Shown: positions 17,113-26,104, numbered from the stretch's first letter. The stretch: 64,000 nucleotides of DNA from Stagnihabitans tardus (GCF_009925085.1 NZ_JAABNR010000012.1:62001-126000); one strand, 5' to 3'. Notes: generated from the letters alone by a model not told the origin. Numbers and translations are program-made.

Positions 17113-18023
17113 AACGCCACCTCGCTTGCGCCCTTCAGGCCCAGCATGGCCCTTGCCTCTTCCGGTGTGGCGGGGGTGCGGCCGAGGCGCTCCACGATCT
17201 CGCGGATCAGGGTGACTTGCGCGGCGTTGGAGGGGGCGAGGACGCCCTTCGCCAGGTAGAGGTTGTCTTCCAGGCCGACCCTCACATGGCCTCCCATGCT
17301 GGCCGCCATCGTGGCCATGGGGATCTGCTGACGGCCGGCGGCGAGGACGGAGAAGAGATAGTCCTCGCCGAAGAGCCGGTCGGCTTGGCGCTTCATCAGC
17401 ATCAGGATATCGGGTTCGGGGGGCATGCCGCCGAGGACGCCGAAGACGAATTGCAGGAAGAAGGGCGGCTTGACCAGGCCTCGGTCGGCGAAATGGCGCA
17501 GCATGGTCAGGTGGCCGATGTCATAGCATTCGAACTCGAACCGCGCGCCGCGCCCGCCCATCTCGGTCAGGACATGGGCGATGTCGCGCGGGGTGTTCTT
17601 GAAGACCAGGTCGTCGGAGTTGCGCAGGAAGGGCTCTTCCCAGTCGTGCAGGAAGGTCTTGATGCGGTCGGCCATGGGGTAGAGCGCGAAGTTCATGCTG
17701 CCCATGTTCAGGCTGCACATCTCGGGCGCATAGGCTTTCGGCGCCGCAAGCCGTTGATCCAGCGACATGATCGCCGAGCCTCCGGTCGTCATGTTGACGA
17801 CCGCATGGGGCTTGAGCGCGGGCAGGAAGGACCAATGCGCGGGGTCGGAGGAGGGGCGGCCGTCCAGCGGGTTGCGGGCGTGCAGGTGCAGGATGGCGGC
17901 CCCGGCGCGGGCGGCCTCGATGGCCTGGGAGGCGATGGTCTCGGGCGTCACGGGCAGGTGTGGCGACTGCGAGGGGACGTGGATCGAGCCCGTGACGGCG
18001 CAGGAGATGAGGATTTTCGACAT
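17109..18023 (-). CDS. BKACE family beta-keto acid cleavage enzyme (DUF849)
   Basis: The 304-aa protein shows the BKACE TIM-barrel signatures: ISCAVTGSIHVP at the N-terminus, ILHLHARNPLDGRPS (zinc His pair), VVNMTTGG, FECYDIGHL and HVRVGLEDN. BKACEs condense a beta-keto acid with acetyl-CoA to give acetoacetyl-CoA and a new product; members act in lysine fermentation and in carnitine breakdown. It is the first gene of a coupled operon and divergent from the TMADH-like/MttB genes. A role on a quaternary-amine keto acid such as dehydrocarnitine is plausible but inferred. Confidence 0.9.
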   Translation of the reverse strand: MSKILISCAVTGSIHVPSQSPHLPVTPETIASQAIEAARAGAAILHLHARNPLDGRPSSDPAHWSFLPALKPHAVVNMTTGGSAIMSLDQRLAAPKAYAPEMCSLNMGSMNFALYPMADRIKTFLHDWEEPFLRNSDDLVFKNTPRDIAHVLTEMGGRGARFEFECYDIGHLTMLRHFADRGLVKPPFFLQFVFGVLGGMPPEPDILMLMKRQADRLFGEDYLFSVLAAGRQQIPMATMAASMGGHVRVGLEDNLYLAKGVLAPSNAAQVTLIREIVERLGRTPATPEEARAMLGLKGASEVAF

Positions 18024-18186
18024 GGGGCAAGGGTGGCACTTCTTTTGCCCTCCGACAACGGCGGTGAGGGGCGGCCAGCGATTTTTCGTGGAAATGTCGT
18101 CGGCAGGGTTACGATGGCTGCAGGCCGGATCGGGTTCTTGTTGAACGGTTGTTTAAGATATGTGACACTGCTGAGGGAGGTGCGCC

Positions 18187-20190
18187 ATGGACCCTGCACA
18201 TGCGATTCTGTTCGAACCCGTGCGGATCGGGCCCGTTGTGGCGCCGAACCGGTTCTACCAGACGCCCCATGCCACGGGCTTTGGCTGGCAAAGGCCGCAA
18301 TCGGGGGCTGCCTTGCGAAAGGTCAAGGCCGAGGGCGGCTGGGGCGTGGTTTGCACCGAATATTGTTCGATCCATCCAACTTCGGACGACAGCCCCTATG
18401 CCTTTCTGACGCTGTGGGATGATGCCGATATCGCTCCGCTGGCCCTGACCGCCGAGGCGATCAAGGGGCAGGGGGCGCTGGCGGGGATCGAGTTGTGGCA
18501 CGGCGGGGCCCATGCCTCCAACCGCATGACAAGGCTGCCGGCCATTGCGCCAAGGGTGCAGCCGGCGCTTTACCACCTGCCGACGACGGCGCGGGGGATG
18601 GACCTGGAGGATATCCGCAGCTTCCGCCGCTGGCAGCGTGACGCGGCCTTGCGCGCCAAGCGGGCGGGGTTCGACATCATCTATGTCTATGCCGGGCATG
18701 ATTATTTGCCCTTCCAGTTCCTGTCGTCGCGCACCAACGACCGGGGCGACGCCTATGGCGGCTCTTTGGAGAACCGCACGCGGCTGTTGCGGGAAATGCT
18801 GGAGGAAACCCGCGAGGCCGTGGGTGACACCTGCGCCGTGGCGATCAGGCTCGCGGTGGATGAGCTGCATGGGCCCTCGGGCGTGACCTCGGAGGCCGAG
18901 GGGCGTGAGGCGGTGGCGCTTTTGGCGGAACTGCCGGACCTTTGGGATGTGAATATCGCGGGGGCCCTGGGCAATGACAGCAAGTCGGCGCGGTTCTCCG
19001 AGGAGGGCTTTCAGGAGGACTATATCCGCTTCGTCAAGGGCGTGACTTCGAAGCCCGTGGTTTCGGTGGGGCGCTTTACCTCGCCGGACCGGATGGTCAG
19101 CCAGATCAAGCGCGGCATCCAGGATTTCATCGGCGCGGCGCGGCCCTCGATTGCTGACCCCTTCCTGCCCATGAAGATCAAGGAAGGCCGGGCGGATGAG
19201 ATCCGCGAATGCATCGGCTGCAACATCTGCCGGGCGGCGAACAACGAGGGCGTGGGGCTGCGCTGCACGCAGAACCCGACCATGGGCGAGGAATGGCGGC
19301 GCGGGTGGCATCCCGAGCGGGTGCCGCCCCACCGCCGCGAAAAGGCGCTGGTGGTGGGCGGCGGTCCGGCGGGGCTCGAGGCCGCGCTGACGCTGGCGCG
19401 GCGGGGGCTCGAGGTTCACCTGGCCGACCGCGACCGCCGCTTTGGCGGGCGGGTGAACCGGGAATCCACGCTTCCGGGGCTCGCGACCTGGGGGCGGGTG
19501 AGGGATCACCGGCTGCATATGCTGGGCAAGACCGACGCCATGCTTTACCCCGAAAGCGCGATGACCGCCCAGGATATCCGCGATTTTGGCGCCGATCACG
19601 TGGTGATCGCGACGGGGAGCCTTTGGCGCCGCGATGGGATGGGGGTCTTGGGCATGGGCGGCGCCTTCCTCGGGGCGCTGACGCCGGATGACCTTTTCGC
19701 CGGGGCGGTGCCGGGGCCCGAGGTCGTGATCTATGACGACGAGCACTACTTCATGGCCGGTGCCTGGGCCGAGAAGCTCGCCCGCGCGGGGCACCTTGTG
19801 ACCTATGTGACGCCGCAGACCCTGGTCTCGTCCTGGACGGCCTATACCGATGAACAGGGCTTCATCCAGGCGCGGTTGATTGAGCTGGGGGTGAAGATCG
19901 TCACCGGCCAACTGGCGACGGGCTGGCGGGACGGGTTGCACACCGTCTGCGCCTATACCGGGCGCGAGGGCTTTGTCCCCGGCGAAAGCCTGGTCCTTTG
20001 CACCGGGCGCTTGCCGGTCACCACGCTTCATGATGAGCTGAAGGGCATGAGGGGCCTCGGCCTGGTGGGGGATGCGCTGCAACCCTCCTCCATCGCCGAT
20101 GCGGTCCATTCCGCCCACCGCTTCGCCCGCGAGATCGACGGGCCAGAGCCCTTCCGCCGCGAAATGGCACCCTTGGGAGAGAGAGCATGA
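18187..20190 (+). CDS. Trimethylamine dehydrogenase-like flavoprotein with altered active site
   Basis: The 667-aa protein has the TMADH/2,4-dienoyl-CoA reductase architecture: an FMN TIM barrel (residues 1-340), a [4Fe-4S] site (C342, C345, C348, C360) and an FAD/NAD-type domain from VVGGGPAGLEAAL. Catalytic residues equivalent to TMADH Tyr169, His172 and Asp267 are kept (Y168, H171, D264), as is Tyr60 (Y59). From memory of Methylophilus TMADH, the covalent-FMN Cys30 is Ala29 here, Trp264 is L261 and Trp355 is N352. So it is likely an N-demethylating or related oxidase for an amine other than trimethylamine. It overlaps the MttB-like gene by ATGA. Electron acceptor ETF is not encoded nearby. 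Confidence 0.88.
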   Translation: MDPAHAILFEPVRIGPVVAPNRFYQTPHATGFGWQRPQSGAALRKVKAEGGWGVVCTEYCSIHPTSDDSPYAFLTLWDDADIAPLALTAEAIKGQGALAGIELWHGGAHASNRMTRLPAIAPRVQPALYHLPTTARGMDLEDIRSFRRWQRDAALRAKRAGFDIIYVYAGHDYLPFQFLSSRTNDRGDAYGGSLENRTRLLREMLEETREAVGDTCAVAIRLAVDELHGPSGVTSEAEGREAVALLAELPDLWDVNIAGALGNDSKSARFSEEGFQEDYIRFVKGVTSKPVVSVGRFTSPDRMVSQIKRGIQDFIGAARPSIADPFLPMKIKEGRADEIRECIGCNICRAANNEGVGLRCTQNPTMGEEWRRGWHPERVPPHRREKALVVGGGPAGLEAALTLARRGLEVHLADRDRRFGGRVNRESTLPGLATWGRVRDHRLHMLGKTDAMLYPESAMTAQDIRDFGADHVVIATGSLWRRDGMGVLGMGGAFLGALTPDDLFAGAVPGPEVVIYDDEHYFMAGAWAEKLARAGHLVTYVTPQTLVSSWTAYTDEQGFIQARLIELGVKIVTGQLATGWRDGLHTVCAYTGREGFVPGESLVLCTGRLPVTTLHDELKGMRGLGLVGDALQPSSIADAVHSAHRFAREIDGPEPFRREMAPLGERA

Positions 20191-21686
20191 GGAAGCCCCG
20201 CCGCCAGGTCGCCCTCCCGCAGCCCGCCTGGGGCCAGGTGCCGCGCCCCTATGCGCCGATCAAGGTGATCAGCGACGACCAGGTGGAGGCGATCCACCAG
20301 GCGGGCCTGCGCATCCTGCGCGACCTCGGGATGAAGGTGCTGCATGGGCCTGCGCGTGAGGCCTTCCGCACCGCAGGGGCCAGGATCGAGGGCGAGATGG
20401 TGTTCTTCGACCCGGCGATGGTCGAAGAGACCCGCTCCACCGCGCCCGAGACCTTTACCCTTGCCGCCCGCAACCGGGCGAAGGATCTGAAGGTGGGCGG
20501 TGACCACATGATCTTTACCTCGGTCGGCGGGCCAGCCTATGTCATGGACCTCGACCGGGGCAGGCGGGACGGCACGCACCAAGACATGTGCGACTTCCTG
20601 CGGCTCTGCCAAAGCCTGAACGTCGTCCAGCAGGAATCGGGCGGACCCTTGGAGCCGATGGACCTTCCCGCCCGCACCCGTCACCTCGACCTGTATCACG
20701 CGCAGATCACGCTTCTGGACAAGTCCTGGGAGCTGAATGCCCTGGGGCGCGGCCGCACGATGGACGGGCTGGAGCTGGCCGCCCGGATGATGGGCTGGAG
20801 CCTCGATGACCTTTTGGCACAGCCGATCATGATGGGGGTGATCAACACCAACTCTCCGCGCCAGTTGGATATTCCCATGGCCGAGGGGCTGATGACCTTG
20901 GCCGAACATGGCCAATGCGCGGTGGTGACGCCCTTCACGCTGGCAGGCGCCATGGCTCCGGTGACGCTGGCCGGCGCCTTGGCGCTGCAACATGCCGAGG
21001 CGCTGTGCGGCGTGGTGTTGACCCAGCTGGTGCGCAAGGGCGCGCCGGTGGTCTATGGCGGGTTCACCTCCAATGTCGACATGAAGTCGGGGGCGCCCGC
21101 CTTCGGGACGCCGGAATATGCCAAGGCGGCCCAGGCCTCGGGGCAGCTGGCGCGGCATCTGCGGCTCCCGTTCCGCTCTTCGAACGTCACGGCGGCCAAT
21201 GCGCTGGACGCCCAGGCGGCTTACGAGAGCCAGATGGCGCTTTGGGGCAGCCTGATGGGGGGCGCCAACCTTCTGATGCATGGCGCGGGCTGGATGCATG
21301 GCGGGCTGACGGCGAGCTATGAGAAGCTGATCCTTGATGCCGAGATGCTGGCGATGATGCAGGCCTATTTCACCCCCATCGAAGTCTCCGAGGCCTCGCT
21401 GGCCTTGGAGGCCATTGCCGAGGCGGGCGCGGGGGGGCATTTCTTCGGGACGCAGCACACGATGGAGCGCTTCGAGACCGCTTTCCATGCGCCGATGCTG
21501 TCGAATTGGGACAATTACCCGGCTTGGCTCGCCAAGGGGGGGGAGGAGGTCCCGGCCCGCGCCAACCGGATCTGGAAGGAGCTTCTGGGATCCTATGAGC
21601 AGCCCGCGCTGGACCCTGCAAGGCGCGAGGATGTCGAGGACTATATCGCGCGGCGCAAGGCCGAGGGCGGGGTCGAGACGAACTGA
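20187..21686 (+). CDS. MttB-family methyltransferase, non-pyrrolysine
   Basis: The 499-aa protein belongs to the trimethylamine methyltransferase (MttB) superfamily: an N-terminal region with RILRDLGMKVLHGPAREAF, then VGGPAYVMDLDRGRRDGTHQD, PFTLAGAMAPVTLAGAL, VYGGFTSNVDMKSGAPAFG and GANLLMHGAGWMHGGLTAS. The frame has no internal amber codon, so it is not a pyrrolysine enzyme. Characterised non-Pyl members such as MtgB demethylate glycine betaine or similar quaternary amines to a corrinoid protein. No corrinoid protein gene is visible here. It is coupled by ATGA to the TMADH-like gene, so the two probably act on successive N-methyl groups of one substrate. Confidence 0.9.
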   Translation: MRKPRRQVALPQPAWGQVPRPYAPIKVISDDQVEAIHQAGLRILRDLGMKVLHGPAREAFRTAGARIEGEMVFFDPAMVEETRSTAPETFTLAARNRAKDLKVGGDHMIFTSVGGPAYVMDLDRGRRDGTHQDMCDFLRLCQSLNVVQQESGGPLEPMDLPARTRHLDLYHAQITLLDKSWELNALGRGRTMDGLELAARMMGWSLDDLLAQPIMMGVINTNSPRQLDIPMAEGLMTLAEHGQCAVVTPFTLAGAMAPVTLAGALALQHAEALCGVVLTQLVRKGAPVVYGGFTSNVDMKSGAPAFGTPEYAKAAQASGQLARHLRLPFRSSNVTAANALDAQAAYESQMALWGSLMGGANLLMHGAGWMHGGLTASYEKLILDAEMLAMMQAYFTPIEVSEASLALEAIAEAGAGGHFFGTQHTMERFETAFHAPMLSNWDNYPAWLAKGGEEVPARANRIWKELLGSYEQPALDPARREDVEDYIARRKAEGGVETN

Positions 21687-21778
21687 GGTTTTCTTTGGGG
21701 GGGAAGCGTCCACCCCAAGCCCCGGGCCAGGGCCGGGGACGGGGCGTCCGCTGTTGGTGCTGGCGGATCCCTTGTGCT

Positions 21779-22384
21779 TCAGGCCAGGGCTTGGGCGAGG
21801 GCGGCATGGCGGGCGCGCATCGCGGTCAGGAGACTTGCCATCTCCATCTCTTCGACCCGCACGAAATCGGTGAAGGCCTGGTTCAGGCTGCCGAAGATCA
21901 TGTCGGCGAGGGGCGCCAAGGCCAGCCCCGGCCGTAGCTGCCCGCGACAGGCGATCAGGAGATCGGCCACCTGCGCCCTGAGCCGGTCATCCAGCCCCGC
22001 ATAGATCAGCGAGAACCTTGTCCCCGGCGCGCCGATGGTCAGGGCAATCGCCTGCCGCCAGAGGTCCTTGGTCAGATAGGTCAGCGAGTGCTCGTAATAG
22101 CCCCCGATCAGCGCGTCCAAAGCCTCGGCCAGCCCCTCGGGCGGGGCGGCCACCACGGCGGCGCCAAGCTCCAGCACCTCCTCGACCTCCAGCGACACGA
22201 GCGCCAGGAGCACATCGCCCTTGGTCGCGAAATAATTATAGACCGTGCCCGTCGACACCTCGGCCGCCGCCGCTATGTCCTCCATGCGCACGGCGTCGAA
22301 ACTGGCCTCATGGAACAGCGCCATGGCCTGCGCCAGGATCCGGTCGGCCCGCTCTGCCTTATGTTTCGCCCTTAAGCCCGCCAA
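21779..22384 (-). CDS. TetR-family transcriptional regulator
   Basis: The 201-aa protein has an N-terminal TetR helix-turn-helix (FDAVRMEDIAAAAEVSTGTV followed by YNYFATKGD) and a helical ligand domain. It is divergent from the PotD-type ABC transporter operon; a perfect 18-bp palindrome lies between. It most likely represses the transporter operon and itself until an amine-type ligand appears. The ligand is unknown. Confidence 0.92.
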   Translation of the reverse strand: MAGLRAKHKAERADRILAQAMALFHEASFDAVRMEDIAAAAEVSTGTVYNYFATKGDVLLALVSLEVEEVLELGAAVVAAPPEGLAEALDALIGGYYEHSLTYLTKDLWRQAIALTIGAPGTRFSLIYAGLDDRLRAQVADLLIACRGQLRPGLALAPLADMIFGSLNQAFTDFVRVEEMEMASLLTAMRARHAALAQALA

Positions 22385-22401
22385 GTTGGCCGCCCTTGAA
22401 G

Positions 22402-22419
22402 TTTGAAGTTGACTTCAAA
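22402..22419. promoter_or_regulatory. TetR operator candidate
   Basis: TTTGAAGTTGACTTCAAA is a perfect inverted repeat with 8-bp arms and a TG centre. It lies 17 bases from the tetR ATG and 49 bases from the receptor ATG. A further half-site copy TTGAAG lies directly upstream at 22396. Size and position fit a TetR operator controlling both directions. Confidence 0.75.
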
Positions 22420-22468
22420 AATGAACCGACCCCATCCTGAATGCAAGAACGACCTTCAGGAGAGAGAG

Positions 22469-23521
22469 ATGACCCGCCGCTTTTCGACCAACCTGACCGC
22501 CCTTGCCCTGGTTCTGGCCTCGCCCGCCCTGGCCGAGGATCAGCTGAACGCGCTTGTCTGGTGCGACCATACCGACCCCGCGCTGCTGGAGCCCTTCGAG
22601 AAGGCCAACAACGTCAAGGTCAATGTCAAGGAATACGAGGGCACGGCAGCGGGGATGGCGATCCTGGACCAAAGCGCGCCCGGCGATTGGGATGTCATGG
22701 TGGTCGATTCGGTCGATGTGGCGCGCGTCGCCGCTGCGGGCCGCCTGGCGCCGATCCCGGCCGAGGCCCTGCCCACCGCCGATTTCTTCCCCGAACTGGT
22801 GATGGCCGCGCAGAATGTCATCGACGGCAAGACCTATGCCGTGACCGAGAAATACGGTTACAACACGATCTCTTTCGACAAGACCAAGGTCGATCCGGCG
22901 GATATGGAGGACATGGCCGCCCTGACCTCGGGGAAATATGACGGCAAGATCGGGATTTACGACTATTACCTTCCCGTTCTGGGCCTGGTGGGCCTGGGCC
23001 AGGGCGTGGCCACGGCGGACCTGAACGCCGGCGCGCTGGCGGGGCTGAAAGAGCCGCTGATGGCGCTGCGCAAGGCCTCGCGCCAGGTGTCCGACGTGGT
23101 CTCGTCGCAGACGGCGCTGGCCACCGGAGAGGTCGATATCGTCGTCGGCGGCGGCGAGTGGCTGACGGCGGTGCTGGCGGCGGACAATCCCAACCTCGAC
23201 TGGACGATCCCCAAGCAGGGCGGCCTGCGCTGGAGCCAGTCCATCGGCGTGGTCGAGGGCGCGGCCAATCCCGATCTCGCGCTGAAGTTCGTGCAGTATA
23301 TCGTCTCGCCCGAGGGTCAGGCGGCCCTGGCGCAGTCCTCCTGCTATTGGGGGATGCCTGCAAACATGAAGGCCGGCGACCTGCTCAGCGCAGAGGCCAA
23401 GGCCACGCTGCGGTGGGACCAGCAGCCGGATTACCTCGCCCGGGCGCAGCTTTACCCGATCCCGGATGCGGCGACCGATACGGCGATGCAGGACCTCTGG
23501 ACCGAGATGCTGAACCAGTGA
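22469..23521 (+). CDS. PotD/F-type ABC transporter substrate-binding protein
   Basis: The 350-aa protein has a signal peptide (MTRRFSTNLTALALVLASPALA) and matches the extracellular spermidine/putrescine-type receptor family, for example YEGTAAGMAILDQ, YGYNTISFDKTKVDP, LALKFVQYIVSPEGQAAL. ATG 22469 follows CAGGAGAGAGAG. It would bind an amine in the periplasm and pass it to the two permeases. Its stop codon overlaps the GTG start of the next gene. The location after the TMADH-like/MttB genes suggests a methylated or quaternary amine, but classic polyamines are possible. Confidence 0.9.
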   Translation: MTRRFSTNLTALALVLASPALAEDQLNALVWCDHTDPALLEPFEKANNVKVNVKEYEGTAAGMAILDQSAPGDWDVMVVDSVDVARVAAAGRLAPIPAEALPTADFFPELVMAAQNVIDGKTYAVTEKYGYNTISFDKTKVDPADMEDMAALTSGKYDGKIGIYDYYLPVLGLVGLGQGVATADLNAGALAGLKEPLMALRKASRQVSDVVSSQTALATGEVDIVVGGGEWLTAVLAADNPNLDWTIPKQGGLRWSQSIGVVEGAANPDLALKFVQYIVSPEGQAALAQSSCYWGMPANMKAGDLLSAEAKATLRWDQQPDYLARAQLYPIPDAATDTAMQDLWTEMLNQ

Positions 23522-24357
23522 GCCGCGAGGATCGCCTCGGCTGGGGCCTCGTGGCCCCGGCGCTTCTGTGGACGGCGGCCTTTTTCGTCCTGCCCTTCCT
23601 TGCCATGCTGGCGCTGTCCTTTGCGCATATGGAGGGGCGGGAGGTCGTCCACGGCTTTTCCTTTGGCAACTATGTCAAGGCCTTCGGCGACTGGAGCCAG
23701 TTGAAGGCCCTGGTCAATTCCATCGAGATCACGCTGACCGTGACGGTCCTGTCGGTGCTCCTGGCCTGGCCCCTGGCCGCCACCATTGCCTGGAGCGTCC
23801 CCCCGCGCTGGCAGCGCGCGGCGCTCTTGGCGGCGATCCTGCCGTTCTGGACCTCTTACGTCGTGCGGTCTTATTCCTGGGCGCTGGTCCTGGGGAAAAC
23901 CGGAGTCTTGAACCGGGGTTTCGGGCTGATCGGCCTTGGTCCCTACGAGATGGCCTCGACGCGGTTTGCCACGGTCATCGGCTTTACCCATTTCTTCGTC
24001 ATGCTTCTGACGCTGACGATCTATGCCAACCTGGTGCAGCTTTCCCCCAATTACCTGAGGGCGGCCCAAGACCTTGGCGCCTCGCGTCTGCGGGCCTTCG
24101 TCCATGTCATATTGCCCCTGACCCTGCCGGGCATCGTGACGGGGGCCTTCGTGACCTTCACCCTATGCATCGGAGACTATATCACTCCGCAAATCCTGGG
24201 CGGAAACAACGAGTTGACCCTGCCGCAACTGATCATGCTGCAGATGGGACGGGGCGGAAACTTCCCCATGGCCTCGGCCTTGTCGGTCATCCTGATGGCG
24301 GTGGTGACCCTGGCCTATGCGGCTTGCGCGCGCTGGCTGAGGCTGGACCGGCTATGA
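23518..24357 (+). CDS. PotB-type ABC transporter permease
   Basis: The 279-aa protein starts at GTG 23518, overlapping the receptor stop. It has about six membrane segments and the permease EAA-type loop LRAAQDLGASRLRAFVHVILPLTLPGI. Segments YVVRSYSWALVLGKTGVLN and CIGDYITPQILGG are typical of PotB. It forms the membrane channel with the PotC-type partner next to it. The stop overlaps the next start (ATGA). Confidence 0.92.
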   Translation: MSREDRLGWGLVAPALLWTAAFFVLPFLAMLALSFAHMEGREVVHGFSFGNYVKAFGDWSQLKALVNSIEITLTVTVLSVLLAWPLAATIAWSVPPRWQRAALLAAILPFWTSYVVRSYSWALVLGKTGVLNRGFGLIGLGPYEMASTRFATVIGFTHFFVMLLTLTIYANLVQLSPNYLRAAQDLGASRLRAFVHVILPLTLPGIVTGAFVTFTLCIGDYITPQILGGNNELTLPQLIMLQMGRGGNFPMASALSVILMAVVTLAYAACARWLRLDRL

Positions 24358-25118
24358 AGCGGCTCTCTTTCCTGTACCTGGCGCTGGCTTACGCCTTCAT
24401 CTTCCTGCCGGTGGCGGTGCTTGTGGTGTTTTCCTTCCAGGACGGGCGCTTGCCGGTGCCGCCGTTTCAGGGGGTGACCCTGAAATGGTATGAGAAGGTT
24501 CTGTCGGACGAGGGTCTGATGACGGCGCTGGGCCATTCTGCGCTGGTGGCCTTCGGGTCTTCGGGCGTGGCGCTGGCCTTGGGCTTTCTCGCCGCCCATG
24601 GCCTGGCGCGGGTGGCCCTGCCGGGGAGCCTGTTGATGCGCGGGCTCTTGATCGCGCCGATGACGGTCTCTTACCTGATCATCGGGCTGGGGCTTTTGAC
24701 GGTGTTCAACCAGGCGGGGATCAAGCCCTCTCTGGTGGCCACGGGGATCGGCCATGTCGTCATCAACCTGCCGCTCTGCTTTGCCATCTGCTTCGCCGCC
24801 ATGGGGGACCACCAGAAATCGGCCGAACGTGCCGCCCGCGACCTTGGCGCCTCCGAGGTCCAGGTCCTGTGGCACATCTCGGCCCCCATGCTGGCCCCCG
24901 CGCTTGCGGCGGCCTTCTTCCTCTCGGTCACCTTCTCCTGGGACGAGTTCATCATCGCCTTCCTTCTGACCCGCTTCGAGGTCACCCTTCCCGTGGAGAT
25001 CTGGTCCATGCTGCGCTCTGGCCTCTCGCCTGCCACCAACGCCATAGGCTCCTTGGTCTTCCTGGTCTCTGCCCTGGTCGTGATCGTGCTGGAAACCCTG
25101 ATGCGGAGGAAGGCATGA
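24354..25118 (+). CDS. PotC-type ABC transporter permease
   Basis: The 254-aa membrane protein has six hydrophobic segments and the loop ERAARDLGASEVQVLWHISAP, which docks on the ATPase. FSWDEFIIAFLLTRFEVTLP is characteristic of PotC. It overlaps both the PotB-type gene and the ATPase gene by 4 bases, showing one tightly coupled operon. Confidence 0.92.
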   Translation: MKRLSFLYLALAYAFIFLPVAVLVVFSFQDGRLPVPPFQGVTLKWYEKVLSDEGLMTALGHSALVAFGSSGVALALGFLAAHGLARVALPGSLLMRGLLIAPMTVSYLIIGLGLLTVFNQAGIKPSLVATGIGHVVINLPLCFAICFAAMGDHQKSAERAARDLGASEVQVLWHISAPMLAPALAAAFFLSVTFSWDEFIIAFLLTRFEVTLPVEIWSMLRSGLSPATNAIGSLVFLVSALVVIVLETLMRRKA

Positions 25119-26104
25119 CCGCCTCTGTCACCATCGACCGCGTGACCCAGACCTATGGCGGGGCCATGGCCCTGCATGACGTGTCCTTGCAGATCGCAGC
25201 CGGGGAGTTCGTGGTGCTTCTGGGTCCCTCGGGCTGCGGGAAGACCACGCTTTTGAACCTGATCGGCGGGTTTGCAGCGCCGGCAAGCGGCCGCATCCTG
25301 ATCGGAGACCGCGATATGGCGGGGGTTGCGCCGGCGCAAAGGCCGACGACGACGGTCTTCCAGGACTACGCTCTGTTTCCGCACATGAGCCTGGCCGACA
25401 ACGTGGGCTTCGGCCTGCGGATGCGTGGGGTCTCGCGGGGGGAGCGGCGGGCGAAGGCCGCGCAGATGCTGGCGCTGGTGGGCCTGCCGGGGCGCGAGGA
25501 CCGCCGCCCGCATGAGCTCTCGGGCGGGCAGCGGCAGAGGGTGGCGCTGGCCCGGGCGCTGGCGGTCAGTCCGGATGTGCTGCTGCTGGACGAGCCCCTC
25601 GGCGCGCTGGACCTGAAGCTGCGGCGCCAGATGCAGGATGAGTTGAAGGCGATCCAGCGCCAGGTGGGCACGACCTTTGTCCATGTCACCCATGACCAGG
25701 AAGAGGCCATGGCGCTGGCCGACCGCATCGTGGTGATGTCGGAGGGCCGGATTGCCGACCAGGGCCCCCCGCGCGAGGTCTACCTCAGGCCCAGGAGCCT
25801 CTTCTCTGCCGCCTTCATGGGCGAGATCAACCAGGTCCCCGTGGTGCAGGGTCAAAGCGCCATCGGTCCCTATCCCGGGACCGGGATGCTTCTGATCCGC
25901 CCCGAGGCGATCAATGTGACCGGGGGCCTGCCCCTGGGCGAGGCGGTCGTCACCGACGCCGCCTTCTTCGGCACCCATGTCCGCGCCCATGCGCGTTTGG
26001 GCGACTTGACCCTGACCCTGCACTTGCCTCAGGGGTCCGACCCGCAGCCCGGCCAGGTCCTGGCGCTTTACGCCAGCGCCCATGCCTTCCTGGAGACAGA
26101 GTGA
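25115..26104 (+). CDS. PotA-type ABC transporter ATPase
   Basis: The 329-aa protein has Walker A GPSGCGKTT, Q-loop FQDYALFPHM, signature LSGGQRQRVALARAL, Walker B VLLLDEPLGALD and switch His HVTHDQEEAMAL. The C-terminal part (from about residue 245) is the TOBE-like regulatory domain with LLIRPEAINV. It energises the preceding permeases. Its stop codon overlaps the MBL-fold gene start by one base. Confidence 0.94.
   Translation: MTASVTIDRVTQTYGGAMALHDVSLQIAAGEFVVLLGPSGCGKTTLLNLIGGFAAPASGRILIGDRDMAGVAPAQRPTTTVFQDYALFPHMSLADNVGFGLRMRGVSRGERRAKAAQMLALVGLPGREDRRPHELSGGQRQRVALARALAVSPDVLLLDEPLGALDLKLRRQMQDELKAIQRQVGTTFVHVTHDQEEAMALADRIVVMSEGRIADQGPPREVYLRPRSLFSAAFMGEINQVPVVQGQSAIGPYPGTGMLLIRPEAINVTGGLPLGEAVVTDAAFFGTHVRAHARLGDLTLTLHLPQGSDPQPGQVLALYASAHAFLETE

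Noticed and set aside
20187-21686. Pyrrolysine-containing MttB
   Set aside because: The frame has no internal TAG and is complete, so it is a non-pyrrolysine family member.
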